DNA from: Bifidobacterium scardovii JCM 12489 = DSM 13734
GTDB taxonomy: Bacteria; Actinomycetota; Actinomycetes; Actinomycetales; Bifidobacteriaceae
DNA length: 64,000 bases
Direction: 5' to 3'
Assembly: GCF_001042635.1 (NCBI RefSeq)
Contig: NZ_AP012331.1
Span: 3,094,348 to 3,158,347 of the forward strand
Below, piece after piece: positions 23,883 to 33,100 of the stretch; the first letter of the stretch is position 1, and every line of letters begins with the position of its first letter. The translations under genes were made by a program, and so were the position numbers. The notes beneath the pieces were generated by a model. The model ran no database searches and was not told where the DNA came from. It worked only from the letters and a program-made list of their open reading frames with translations.

Positions 23883-23989
23883 CGAGTTGTCGGTGCGCAC
23901 CTTGGCAGCACAGGCGCTTTTGAACGTTACAACCCATAGGTAAAACGTTAAAGCCGACGCCTTCGCAGGAGCCACGCACCGACAACTCG
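23883..23989. other. 107-bp element with 15-bp perfect terminal inverted repeats (structured RNA or MITE)
   Basis: CGAGTTGTCGGTGCG (23883-23897) is the exact reverse complement of 23975-23989. The enclosed 77 nt can fold further: CTTT-AACGTT and AACGTT-AAAG halves pair around a 15-nt loop, flanked by GGCG and CGCC. It lies between the kinase stop (23737) and a terminator hairpin. It could be a non-coding RNA or a small inserted repeat. No target duplication is visible. The rest of 23738-24073 shows no gene. Confidence 0.5.
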
Positions 23990-24004
23990 CACCCGCACGA
24001 CAAC

Positions 24005-24044
24005 GGGGCCTTTCCGCATGCGAAAAACCATGCGGAAAGGCCCC
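24005..24044 (-). terminator. 16-bp hairpin after the GH3/GtrA-like operon
   Basis: A perfect 16-bp stem GGGGCCTTTCCGCATG (24005-24020) pairs with 24029-24044 around an 8-nt loop, 30 nt beyond the minus-strand stop. It may also stop the plus-strand kinase transcript. Confidence 0.7.
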
Positions 24045-24073
24045 GGCCATCATGAACGCATTGCCGCGGGAAC

Positions 24074-24646
24074 CTACTTGTTCTTGGGCATGATCCAGAA
24101 CTTGAGCAGCGGGTAGCTCACGATCACGGCGAGCACGGTGTTGACCACGGAGGCGATGGTGCCGGCCACGCCGGCGCCCATGCCCCAGCCCTGGCACAGG
24201 GAGGTGACGTACCCCGGCAGCACGAGGTTCACGACCACGATCACCACGGCGAGGATCGCATACTTCCACGCGGCGTCCTTGAAGCTGGAATCGGACTTGA
24301 ACACCCACTTCATCTGCACGAAGAAGTTCACGACCTGCGCGATGGCCTCGGCGCACAGGAAGGTGAGGAATCCGCCAAGGCCGTTGCCGCTTTCCGGATA
24401 GTTGAAGATCAGGAAGTGGAACGGGGTGGTGATGCCTATCGCGGAGACGAACACCGCCGTGCCGATCCAGGTGACCGCGAAGCGGGCGATCGTCGACACG
24501 TTCGACAGGATGTTGAACAGGATGAACTCCCAGATGTTCGGGTGCGCGTTGATCCAGCGGCGGATCGGCCCGGCCTTCCTGGCACCGGGAGTACCGGGGG
24601 TGCCGGGCGTGCCCGGGGTATCGGGGGTGTTGGCGGCGTCAGTCAT
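24074..24646 (-). CDS. GtrA-like four-segment membrane protein
   Basis: A 190-residue protein. The N-terminus has a run of PGT triplets (residues 9-21), then four hydrophobic segments. The pattern EAIAQVVNFFVQMKWVFK between segments 2 and 3 resembles the NFxxxxxWVF motif of GtrA-family proteins, which help move lipid-linked sugars across membranes. The first segment begins WEFILFNILSNVSTIARF, also GtrA-like. It overlaps the 3' end of the GH3 gene by 8 bases, with its AAAGGAG site inside that gene, so the two are co-translated. The specific role is unknown. Confidence 0.65.
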   Translation of the reverse strand: MTDAANTPDTPGTPGTPGTPGARKAGPIRRWINAHPNIWEFILFNILSNVSTIARFAVTWIGTAVFVSAIGITTPFHFLIFNYPESGNGLGGFLTFLCAEAIAQVVNFFVQMKWVFKSDSSFKDAAWKYAILAVVIVVVNLVLPGYVTSLCQGWGMGAGVAGTIASVVNTVLAVIVSYPLLKFWIMPKNK

Positions 24647-27092
24647 GATTCAGCTCCTTTTCAGTGCGCTTGTTTGCCGATTGGTTGCGGAAGTAGCCCG
24701 CGATGATGCCTCCGAGGCCGCGGAAGGTGTGTCCGTTCGCGATCTTGACGATCGCATCGACCATGGCCGCGTCGACCATGCCCTGCGTCATCTTGCTCAT
24801 GGCCCGCGGCGGCATGTTCAGGATGAACAGCGTGTTGAGGTCCGGGGCCCCGGTCTTCTGGCGGGTCTTCGCCTCGTTCTTGATAAGCGTCTTGGCGACC
24901 GTCCTGGCCACGAAGCCCTTCGAATCGACCCAGCTGGAGATCGGATCGTTCACGCCGAAGGTCGTCGGCTTGCCCGGGGCGATGACGTCGCGCCTGAACA
25001 GCACGGTCATCTCGGCGTCGGTCACGTTCTTCACGTCACCGGTCAGGTAGTGGCCGAGCGCCGGATCGGCGGGGACGGCATCCACGTCGCCGGCGACGGC
25101 GAACGGCGTGCTGAGCGGCAGATCGGCGGCATTGCCGCCGACCATCAGCGTCCATACGCCGGATTCGGTCTTCCAGCCGTTGGCGGCCACGTCGAAGTGT
25201 CGGAACGTGTACCGGTCGAACGCGATGCGCACGGTTGCGGTCTCATGGGCGGCAAGCGCGACCTTCGCGAATCCCTTGAGCTCGCGGTCCGGGCGCAGCA
25301 CGCCGCCCTCCGGCCCGCGCACGTACAGCTGGGCCACGGTGGCTCCGGCGACGTCGGAACCATTGGTGACGGTGAAGCTCACGCCGGTCTCGTCGGCCGT
25401 CAGCCCGCCGTAAGCGAACGAGCTGTAGCTCAGACCGTAGCCGAACGGGAATCGGACCGGCACCTGCACGGTCCCGTAGTAGCGGTACCCGACGAACGGC
25501 CCCTCGCGGTAGATCGCATCGCGGCCGACGGCCGGATACCAGCCGGAGGACGGGCAGTCGTCGTAGCGCATCGGCCAGGTTTCGGCCAGATGCCCGGACG
25601 GATTGACCGCGCCGGTCAGCACGCGCGCCGCGGCGGAGGCCCCGGCCTGACCGGACAGGCCGATGTACAGCACGGCTTCCACGTCGTCGAACCACGGCAG
25701 CTCGACCGGCGAGCCGGCGACCAGCACGGCGATGACCGGCTTCCCGGTCTTCGCCAGCGCGGCCATCAGATCGTTCTGCACCTTCGGGATCGCCATCGTG
25801 GAGCGGTCGAGCCCTTCGGATTCGCTGCGCTCGTCAAGGCCGACGACGGCAAGGATCGCGTCGACGTCGCCATGCGCGGCGAGAGCGACCGCATCCTCAA
25901 TGAGCACGCGGTTCTCGGCGCCATGGCGGTCGTATCCCTGCTGATACCCGGCAACGGTGATTCCGCCCATGGCCGTGAGCTCGTCAAGCAGGTTCTCGTC
26001 CCTCGTGGCGTTCACCTTGGACGATCCGGAACCTTGGAAGCGTGCGGTCTTGGCCATGTCACCGACCACCGCGACGCGGGCGCCGGCCTTGAGCGGCAGC
26101 GTGGCGGACGCGTTGTCGCCTTCGCCGACGATGGCGTTCTTGAGCAGCACCGACGAGTTTTCGGCCACCTTGCGGGCCACCTCGTGGTGCGCCGCGGCGA
26201 CGCCGTCCTTGAGCAGATCGTCGCGGCCGACGCCGGCAAGCCTGGTCGCCGCGGCGATTTTCGCTACCTCGGCGGCACGGGCATTGAGATCCGCCTCGGA
26301 CAGGGTGCCGGCCCTGACGGCCCCCTCCAGCTCGCGCACGGAAGTGAAACCGGGCGAGGGCATTTCAAGGGATCCGCCGGCCTTGACCGCGGCGACCGCG
26401 GAGTTCGATCCGCCCCAGTCGGAGACGACCATGCCGTCGAAGCCCCATTCGTCGCGCAGGATGTCCTGCAGCAGGTGCTTGTTCTCGTGCGCGTACACGC
26501 CGTTGATCTCGTTGTAGGAGGTCATGATCGTCATCGGCGCGGCCTCGCGCACGGCTATCTCGAACGCGGTGAGATAGATCTCGCGCATCGTGCGTTCGTC
26601 GATCACGGAATTGGAGGCCTGCCGGCACAGTTCCTGGCTGTTGACCGCGAAGTGCTTCGGGCAGGCGGAGACGCCGTTGGACTGGATGCCGCGGATCAGG
26701 CCGGACGCCATGCGCCCCGCGACGATCGGATCCTCGGAATAGTACTCGAAGTTGCGGCCGCACAGTGGATTGCGCTTGATGTTCATGCCCGGTCCGAGCA
26801 GCACGTTCACGTCGAGATCGTGGGCTTCCTGGCCGAGCGCCTCGCCCATCTCCTCGGCGAGCGCCGGATCCCACGAATTGGCGACCGTGCCGGCCGTGGG
26901 GAAGCAGGTTGCGGGTTTGGACGCGCCGAGACCCAGATGGTCGCCCTCGCCGAGCTGGCGGCGCACGCCGTGGGGACCGTCGCTCATCACGAAGCTGGGG
27001 ATGCCGGCACGGTCGTTGCCGCGCGAGTCCCATTCGGACCCGCCGGACAGCATCGCGGCTTTCTCGGCGACCGACAGTTCTTCAAGTTCCAT
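24639..27092 (-). CDS. GH3 beta-glucosidase-type enzyme, cytosolic
   Basis: An 817-residue glycoside hydrolase of family 3 in standard domain order. The (beta/alpha)8 domain (1-290) has nucleophile D225 in VVSDWGGSNSAV and the substrate-binding CPKHFAVNSQE motif. The alpha/beta sandwich (300-560) and a fibronectin-III-like domain (580-680) follow. An extra C-terminal segment of about 120 residues is not typical of the family. There is no signal peptide, so it acts on imported oligosaccharides. Beta-glucosidase is the commonest activity for this architecture, but others occur. ATG 27092 follows GGGAGAACG. First gene of an operon with the GtrA-like gene. Confidence 0.9.
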   Translation of the reverse strand: MELEELSVAEKAAMLSGGSEWDSRGNDRAGIPSFVMSDGPHGVRRQLGEGDHLGLGASKPATCFPTAGTVANSWDPALAEEMGEALGQEAHDLDVNVLLGPGMNIKRNPLCGRNFEYYSEDPIVAGRMASGLIRGIQSNGVSACPKHFAVNSQELCRQASNSVIDERTMREIYLTAFEIAVREAAPMTIMTSYNEINGVYAHENKHLLQDILRDEWGFDGMVVSDWGGSNSAVAAVKAGGSLEMPSPGFTSVRELEGAVRAGTLSEADLNARAAEVAKIAAATRLAGVGRDDLLKDGVAAAHHEVARKVAENSSVLLKNAIVGEGDNASATLPLKAGARVAVVGDMAKTARFQGSGSSKVNATRDENLLDELTAMGGITVAGYQQGYDRHGAENRVLIEDAVALAAHGDVDAILAVVGLDERSESEGLDRSTMAIPKVQNDLMAALAKTGKPVIAVLVAGSPVELPWFDDVEAVLYIGLSGQAGASAAARVLTGAVNPSGHLAETWPMRYDDCPSSGWYPAVGRDAIYREGPFVGYRYYGTVQVPVRFPFGYGLSYSSFAYGGLTADETGVSFTVTNGSDVAGATVAQLYVRGPEGGVLRPDRELKGFAKVALAAHETATVRIAFDRYTFRHFDVAANGWKTESGVWTLMVGGNAADLPLSTPFAVAGDVDAVPADPALGHYLTGDVKNVTDAEMTVLFRRDVIAPGKPTTFGVNDPISSWVDSKGFVARTVAKTLIKNEAKTRQKTGAPDLNTLFILNMPPRAMSKMTQGMVDAAMVDAIVKIANGHTFRGLGGIIAGYFRNQSANKRTEKELNHD

Positions 27093-27209
27093 ATCGTTCT
27101 CCCTTGCACTGACTTACCTTGACGAATCCGTGGCGCCGGACCGCCGGCACCGCGTCTGTGCAGTGGTGCGGCCGGTGCGGGAACCCGCGGCGTACGATTC
27201 ATCGCTAGT

Positions 27210-27369
27210 CTGATTGAATCAGGTCCCGGGGGGCTTCAACCCCCGGATTACACAACCTGTCGTTTCACGCGCACGATTGGTCGGAAGGATGCGGTCAACG
27301 GCAAGTAACATCGCCGCTCGCTCCCCGACAGACAGTTCCAAATAACTTCTCAAATTTTTTTGAGAAGTT
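27210..27369. promoter_or_regulatory. Inverted repeats upstream of the GH3 gene
   Basis: Three dyads lie in the 374-bp gap. CTGATT-G-AATCAG is at 27210-27222. A 7-bp GC stem (27226-27232 with 27240-27246) is next. AACTTCTCAAA with its mirror spans 27344-27369 around a TTTT loop. The last may terminate the upstream XRE gene or act as an operator; the first sits where a GH3 regulator could bind. No gene is seen in 27093-27466. Confidence 0.4.
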
Positions 27370-27466
27370 GCAGGCCACCTACGCCGGCACCATCCGTGTT
27401 CTGCCCGGCTGGAAGTGGGCGTTGCGGACGCAATCACCCGCAAACGGATGATTCAATACGGCCGCT

Positions 27467-28117
27467 CTATGGCTCCAGCAGATCTTCTATGCGGCAGCCG
27501 AGCGTGCGGGCCAATGCGAGCACGGTGGAGACGGCGGCTCTACTGAGGTCTTTGCGGCGCTGCTCGTACATTTGGATGGAGCGCAGGGTAACGCCGGAGC
27601 GGCGGGCCAGTTCGGATTGGCTGAGTCCGGCGCGCACGCGGATCGCGTGCAGCCGGGCGCTGCCCTCGGTGCGATTACCGGCGGCCCGTTCGTCGTACAC
27701 GTCGACGAATCGGCTTTCATCGGCTTCGTGCAAAGCCGGGTAAAGTCGCACGATATCGCCGAACGGCAGCACGTCGAGAATGTCCGAGAACCGCACCCCC
27801 CTGGCCCATTGGCAGTATGCGAGCACCCAGCCGGCCCAGTATTCGGGGGTTGCGCCAGCGCGCAGTGCGGCTGGCGGCATATCGACAATGCAGGTCCAGC
27901 CGGTTTGCCGCATGATTTCGACCACCAGTTCTTCGCCGGACATGCCGCACACGTATTTGGGCGCACCCCACCCGAAGAGCTCGGCCGCATCGGAGGCGAC
28001 GAAGAAGTCCATGAACAGGCCGGCCGGCAACCCGCAATCGTTCAGCGCATAATCGAACGCGCCGGCCAAGTTGGCCATGGCGTCCGGCAGGTACGTCTCA
28101 TCGTAGGCGGGGATCAT
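27467..28117 (-). CDS. XRE-type HTH protein, putative antitoxin of the DUF3990 partner
   Basis: A 216-residue protein with an uncharacterised N-terminal domain (1-145) and a C-terminal XRE helix-turn-helix (152-210: LHAIRVRAGLSQSELARRSG, then VTLRSIQMYEQRRKDLSRA). The N-terminal part is acidic and is a likely toxin-neutralising region. Its ATG (28117) lies inside the upstream DUF3990 gene, giving a 20-bp overlap, so the two proteins are made together with the enzyme first. It probably represses the operon through the inverted repeat upstream of the DUF3990 gene. The antitoxin role is inferred from gene pairing, not shown. Confidence 0.7.
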   Translation of the reverse strand: MIPAYDETYLPDAMANLAGAFDYALNDCGLPAGLFMDFFVASDAAELFGWGAPKYVCGMSGEELVVEIMRQTGWTCIVDMPPAALRAGATPEYWAGWVLAYCQWARGVRFSDILDVLPFGDIVRLYPALHEADESRFVDVYDERAAGNRTEGSARLHAIRVRAGLSQSELARRSGVTLRSIQMYEQRRKDLSRAAVSTVLALARTLGCRIEDLLEP

Positions 28118-28781
28118 CGTTGGTCACTTTCTCGCGGATGATGTCGCGCATGAACAGGCCGTCGAGATCGGCTTCAGCGCTGTTGCGACGGTAGGCTTCA
28201 CGAGCCGTGCGGTCGCGTTCGTTGCGCAATACGTGGTAGGTCGAAGCGCGGGCGATTTCGCAGCCTTGGAACCGCAGCGCCGCGAACGCCCGAGGACTGG
28301 TGAGTACGATCTGCTTGCCGAGCTCGCCCAATCGCATCGCCTCGGCGAGTTGGTCGAGGGAAATCGCGTTATTGACGAAGGCGCGGGCGAACGAAAAATA
28401 CGAATCGTCGGCGCGGTAGCCAATGATGGTGTCGGCTTGACTGGTATCCGGCAGAAACACTTGCTTCAGGTACTCGATGCCTTGCGCGGCGACGGCGGTG
28501 GTTGGCTGGAAACGACGGTTTTCGACCAGCATGGCCAGCCAGTTCAGGATGGTGTAGGGCGGCTGGGACAGGTCCAGGAAGAGGAGCCCGTCCGTGGTCA
28601 ACGTGTACCGATTCGCGAAATCGTCATCCAGCCCCACGCATGCCCATTCCTTGGCCAGCTCGATGCTGCGCGTGCAATAGAATCCGCGGCCATAGTCGTT
28701 GTTCGGCTTGCCCATCCCGTATTCGGGATGTTTGATGACATGCGAAGAGCCATGCCACAGTTCGATCGATGAGGTCTCCAT
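28098..28781 (-). CDS. DUF3990 protein, putative ADP-ribosyltransferase-fold toxin
   Basis: A 227-residue protein matching the DUF3990 pattern. LWHGSSHVIKHPEYG at residues 8-22 gives the H of an ART/Tpt1-like NAD site. NDYGRGFYCTRSIELAKEWA near 28-47 is the [D]xGxGFYxT block typical of PARP-like folds. PPYTILNWLAMLVENRRF near 95 is also a family feature. The fold suggests NAD-dependent modification of a cellular target, but no third catalytic residue can be assigned by eye. ATG 28781 follows AAGGAG. The overlapping downstream XRE gene makes a two-gene toxin-antitoxin-like module with its own operator-like promoter. Confidence 0.65.
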   Translation of the reverse strand: METSSIELWHGSSHVIKHPEYGMGKPNNDYGRGFYCTRSIELAKEWACVGLDDDFANRYTLTTDGLLFLDLSQPPYTILNWLAMLVENRRFQPTTAVAAQGIEYLKQVFLPDTSQADTIIGYRADDSYFSFARAFVNNAISLDQLAEAMRLGELGKQIVLTSPRAFAALRFQGCEIARASTYHVLRNERDRTAREAYRRNSAEADLDGLFMRDIIREKVTNDDPRLR

Positions 28782-28817
28782 TGGCCGGCTCCTTATCTCT
28801 CGCCTTACATGTTTTCG

Positions 28818-28844
28818 ATCATATCACTACAGTGATAGTCGCAA
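28818..28844 (-). promoter_or_regulatory. Promoter with operator dyad for the DUF3990/XRE pair
   Basis: Minus-strand TTGCGA (28839-28844) and TATGAT (28818-28823) are separated by 15 bp. TATCACT-AC-AGTGATA (28822-28837) fills the spacer, where a bound XRE protein would block polymerase. Confidence 0.55.
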
Positions 28845-28975
28845 GGGAGATGAGGAATGAACGACACCGTTGTATACGTTCGCACACAACGCGAAATGCA
28901 TACGAACGCACACAACACTGACGTCCGGAGTCATATTCCGCAATGGCGCAGCGAACCCGCCACTACAATCGGAAT

Positions 28976-29788
28976 ATGGGACTGAAGACGTGGAAGAAGT
29001 GGACGGACTGGCCGCTGATGGTGCTGTCTGTGGTGTTCCTGGTGGTGTATTCGTGGGAGATTCTCTCCCGCACGCATATCGCGCTGTGTGAGACCGTCAT
29101 CAACGCGATCTGGGTGGCGTGCGTCGTCGACTACGTGGTCTCGCTGTGGCTGACCGACGACCGCTGGCAGTGGTTTAAGCACAACCTGTTCACGCTGCTG
29201 ACCATCGCGCTGCCGATGCTCAGGCCCTTGCGGCTACTGCGTTTGCTGACCGTGCTGCATGTGTTGAACCGCACCTCCGGCATGGCGGTGCGCGGGCGCA
29301 TCACCGTGTATGCGGTCGGTGCCGGAATGCTCATGTACGTGGGCGCTCTGGCCGTGTATTCCGTGGAACGCGGGGCGTCCGGATCCACGATCACCGATTT
29401 CGGCACGGCGTTGTGGTGGGCGTTCGTGACCGTGACGACGGTTGGGTACGGCGATTTCTCGCCGGTCACCTTCCAGGGCAAGATCATCGCGGTGGTGCTC
29501 ATGTTCACCGGCATCGCGTTGATCGGTATCGTGACGGCCACGCTGGCCTCGTGGATCGTGGATCAGGTCAATCTGGAAGCCGACCGCCGGGAGGATGAAC
29601 GGGAGAAGGAAGTGGCCAAGGAGGCCGCGCAGGCGACTGTTGCGGCAATCGTGGCGGATGCGGCCGCCCCGAATTCAGCCGCCCCCGCCGCCGTTCCGTC
29701 AAGTCCTGAAATCGAGCTATTGCGTGAGGAAATACGCCAGTTGACCGACACCGTGGCCGGCCTGCGCGATGAGCTTGAACGACGCTGA
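28976..29788 (+). CDS. Voltage-gated-like potassium channel
   Basis: A 270-residue channel subunit with S1-S4-like hydrophobic segments. An arginine-bearing S4-like stretch (RPLRLLRLLTVLHVLNR) is near residue 80, then a pore helix and the selectivity filter TVTTVGYGDFSP near 155. The S6 helix is followed by a cytosolic coiled-coil tail (residues 205-270) of charged heptads. There is no RCK domain. Two starts fit: ATG 28976, with TACAAT seven bases upstream suggesting a leaderless transcript, and ATG 28943 with GGAG upstream. It likely sets membrane potential or K+ conductance. Confidence 0.85.
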   Translation: MGLKTWKKWTDWPLMVLSVVFLVVYSWEILSRTHIALCETVINAIWVACVVDYVVSLWLTDDRWQWFKHNLFTLLTIALPMLRPLRLLRLLTVLHVLNRTSGMAVRGRITVYAVGAGMLMYVGALAVYSVERGASGSTITDFGTALWWAFVTVTTVGYGDFSPVTFQGKIIAVVLMFTGIALIGIVTATLASWIVDQVNLEADRREDEREKEVAKEAAQATVAAIVADAAAPNSAAPAAVPSSPEIELLREEIRQLTDTVAGLRDELERR

Positions 29789-29913
29789 CTGGCCGATCGG
29801 AAATGGCGGTTCCGGCAGGCGGCCCCGGTGCCGACCGCCACCACCACAGACCGCGGCAGAATCGTTGTTGCCGAAGTCTTCCGCCACGCCCTGCAAGCCA
29901 TTCCCAGCACTGC

Positions 29914-29957
29914 TTTTGATTTTTTTTGATAATTTTTATTTTTTTTGATTTTGGCCA
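29914..29957. other. T-rich tract in a GC-rich region
   Basis: Runs of 4, 8, 5, 8 and 4 T residues separated by GA or GATAA lie within 44 bp downstream of the channel gene. It could be intrinsically bent DNA or the U-run of channel transcripts. No coding sequence is seen in 29789-30139. Confidence 0.5.
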
Positions 29958-29968
29958 GAAGACGAACA

Positions 29969-30023
29969 AACGCATCCGCCTGGAACCATCGATAGGGCAG
30001 TGATGGTTCCAGGCGGATGCGTT
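29969..30023 (-). terminator. 22-bp perfect hairpin downstream of the permuted GH3 gene
   Basis: A 22-bp stem (29969-29990 with 30002-30023) with an 11-nt loop. It lies about 115 bp past the GH3 stop on the minus strand and also ends the plus-strand channel transcript region. No strong U-run is present on the minus strand. Confidence 0.5.
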
Positions 30024-30091
30024 GATTACTCAGGCTGGCCGGGAAGACGGAGGAACGATCCCGGCCGGGTAGTCCGATGAGCGTAGCCGCG

Positions 30092-30133
30092 CCCCCAGTC
30101 GACTTCGCCGACAGCCCCACCAGCGGGGGGCTG
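30092..30133 (-). repeat. Diverged short copy of the CTCCCCTC repeat family
   Basis: CCCCCAGTCGACTTCGCCGAC, then a CAGCCCC/GGGGCTG hairpin, parallels the short repeat copies at 56.2 and 57.5 kb. It lies 7 bp past the GH3 stop and probably acts as its terminator. Confidence 0.5.
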
Positions 30134-30139
30134 GCCCGG

Positions 30140-33100
30140 TCAGGCCTTCACGGAGCTCTTGCGCTTACGCGGCTTCGGCTTGCGGTACGACTCGGGATGG
30201 CGCTTTTCGTCGCGGGACCGCAACACCATGCACGCGATCATCAGCACCACCACCAACGCCACGATCGCATCCGCGCCGATCAGCAACTTCTTCCAAGAGC
30301 TCAGCGTAAGACGCAGCGTGGAGCCCGGAGTAATACCGTTCATGGCATTCGAGTTGACGGTCATATACGCGATGTTGTGGATGGCGGTGCGCATGGCCGA
30401 CCGGGCGGTCGCGCTGTCATAATCCGAAGCGTTGTATCCGGGCGCCTGAATCATGTACATATCGGACCCTGCACGCATGATCATATCGCGTTCGGTCTTC
30501 GACTTCGACATGAACAGATCAGTCACCACCGCACCATGGAAATTCCACTCGCCGCGCAGCACGTCCGTCAGCAGACCTCGATGGGCAAAGCCCATCACGC
30601 CGCCGATGAAGTTCTGCGCCGACATCATGGCCGTCGCGGAGCGAATCGTCTTGGTCTGCCGCTTGCCGTTGCCATCCAGATACGTTTCGGTGCTGCGAGC
30701 CTCGGAGACGGCGATCTGGAAAGGCTTGAGGAACAGTTCGCGCACCGCCTGCTCGTTGGCCCATGTGACAAGGCCTTCGGAACGGTAGCTCTCCTGATCG
30801 TTGAGCGCAAAGTGTTTGAGATAGCTGAACACGCCCTTGTCGCCGGCGCCACCGATCGCTGCTGCGGCCAGCTTGCCCGACAGCAGGCCATCCTCCGAAT
30901 AATACTCGTAGACACGGCCGGAGAACGGCGAGCGATGCAGGTTCACCGCAGGGGCGTACCAACCGTTGAGCCCGGCCTGCAGCGCCTCTTCACCCAGGCA
31001 TTCGCCGACCTGGTGCAGCAGATCCACGTTCCAAGTCGCCGCCATCACATTCGCTCCAGCCCACGAGGAGGCACCATCGATGCTCCAGCCCATGGCGCCA
31101 TCCTTGTCGACGGTGGCGGGCTTGCCGATCGACAGCACATCCTTGGTCTGATAGGCGGCCATGTACAGCAGCGACTGGATATCGCTCTTATCGCCATTCC
31201 AGTCGATTTGGTCGAGCAGCTGATCCCATTTCGGGTCGTCGTAGCTCAAGCCGCGAAGATCAATCAAAGACAGTCCGTTATCGGCGTTGGACGTCGGCTG
31301 CTCGGCAGCATAGACCTCGCTGCCTTCCACATTGCCCAGTTTGGAGTCGGTCTGCGGGTCGTAGTTATCCCACCACTCGAACTCGTCAAGCGCCACCTGC
31401 GGAGCCTCACCCTTGCGATCCACCGGCGCCGTCGGGAAGGTGCCGGTCCAGTCGGAACGGCTGAGCTGGGTCACCGAATCGTCATCCATATAGGCGTTCA
31501 GGGTATTGAATTCGTTGCTTGCCGCCACGTATTCGCCGGATTCGGGCTCATCCGCAAGAGCGCCGTCATCGTCCATGGCGGACTGCGCCTGCTTGTCGGC
31601 AGTGGTCGGGTCGTCGCCTTCGAACCACTTGGTCTTCGTAACGGACACGTTGCGCGAGTCGATGACGTCATGCGAATTGTTCTTCAGTTCGACCGCATAG
31701 TCGCCGGCTTCCAGCACGTATGCGCCGGTGGTGCCATCCTCATTGGCGTGATGGTAGTCGTAGGATGCCATGTCGTCCTTGTGGAACGTCAGGGTCAGCG
31801 TGGCGGATTCACCGGGCTGCAGCTCGTCGGTCTTATCAAATGCGGCAAGCACGGTGGCCGACTTTTCGATCCCGTTGTCACGGTCATAGTCAGTGTAAGA
31901 TGCGGTGTAATACAGCTGCACCACATCCTTGCCGGCCATATCTCCGGTGTTCGTAACCGTGACCTGCGACTCGATATCGCCATCCCGTTCCGTGAGGGAG
32001 TCGAGCGTCTGGCCGAAGGTCGTGTAGCTCAGGCCATAGCCGAACGGGTATGCGACCGCTCCGGCGGTTTTGACGCCGCCTTTGCCATCCAGTTCTCCGT
32101 ACACGAACCGCGGATCCTCCACGGCTGCGGTCTCGTAATAGCGGTATCCGACGTAAATGCCTTCCTCGTACTCAACGTACGGGCGGTCGATGGTGCCGAA
32201 GCCGGCGCCGGGGATGATGTCGCCAAACAACTGGTTGTCGACGAACTGCGCGTTGGTGTACCGGTACTCGCCGAAATTCGCATAGGTCGGATCTTTGGTG
32301 AAGTCCGTAGCGTAGATATCGGTCAGTCGGCCGGACGGATTCACCGCACCGCTGAGCACCTTGCCCAGAGAAGCAAAGCCGCGCGACCCTGCGGTTCCCA
32401 TCCAAACGACGGCATCGGCTTCGAATTCACCGCTCATCAGCGGCGAGACCTCCATCGGATTAGCGGCGTTCAGCACCACGACAACCTTGCCGCACTGTTC
32501 CTTGGCGGCACGGATGGTATTCTTCTCGTTCGCGGTCAAGGCCAGATAGTGCGGCGTCCCATCGTCGTAGGCATAGGTGCGCTTGTCAATGCCTTCGGAA
32601 CCGTTGCGGCGAATGAACACAAGTCCGGTTGTGCCTTCGGCTCCAGCGATCTTCTGATAGATCGATGGATCGTATTCGCGGATACGGGCGGATTCGCCTT
32701 TATCCATAACCGCCTGCAGGGAGTTCTTGTCCGCGTCCAACGCGGGTGTGCCGGCTGCGGCATCCGGCGCGGTCGCTTCAGCGGCCTTCATGGCCTCGAC
32801 GGAGGAGTCGTTGATCGTGAAATGGTCGGACAGGCCCTGTTCGATGGTGACCATATCCTTGTCGGTGGTCGCGGCCGCACCGGTCCCCGAATAGACCGGA
32901 TTGAGATATCCGTAACCGAACGGCGTCACCATGCTCTTTTCGGCCAATGGAAGCGTGTCATTGTTCTTCAATAGCACGATGCCCTCATCCGCCACTTGCT
33001 CGGAGACCTTGTCGCTGGCATCTTTGGCTTCGCTCAGCGAGCCGGTCTCTTTGGCGTTATAGGTCGCATCCCACGATTCGGTGCCGTTTGCCCGGTTCAC

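Noticed and set aside
24583..24622. Short tandem repeats of 9 bp considered as a CRISPR-like or satellite repeat
   Set aside because: They encode the PGT repeats at the N-terminus of the GtrA-like protein; no spacers or repeats of CRISPR length. No CRISPR array was found in the window.
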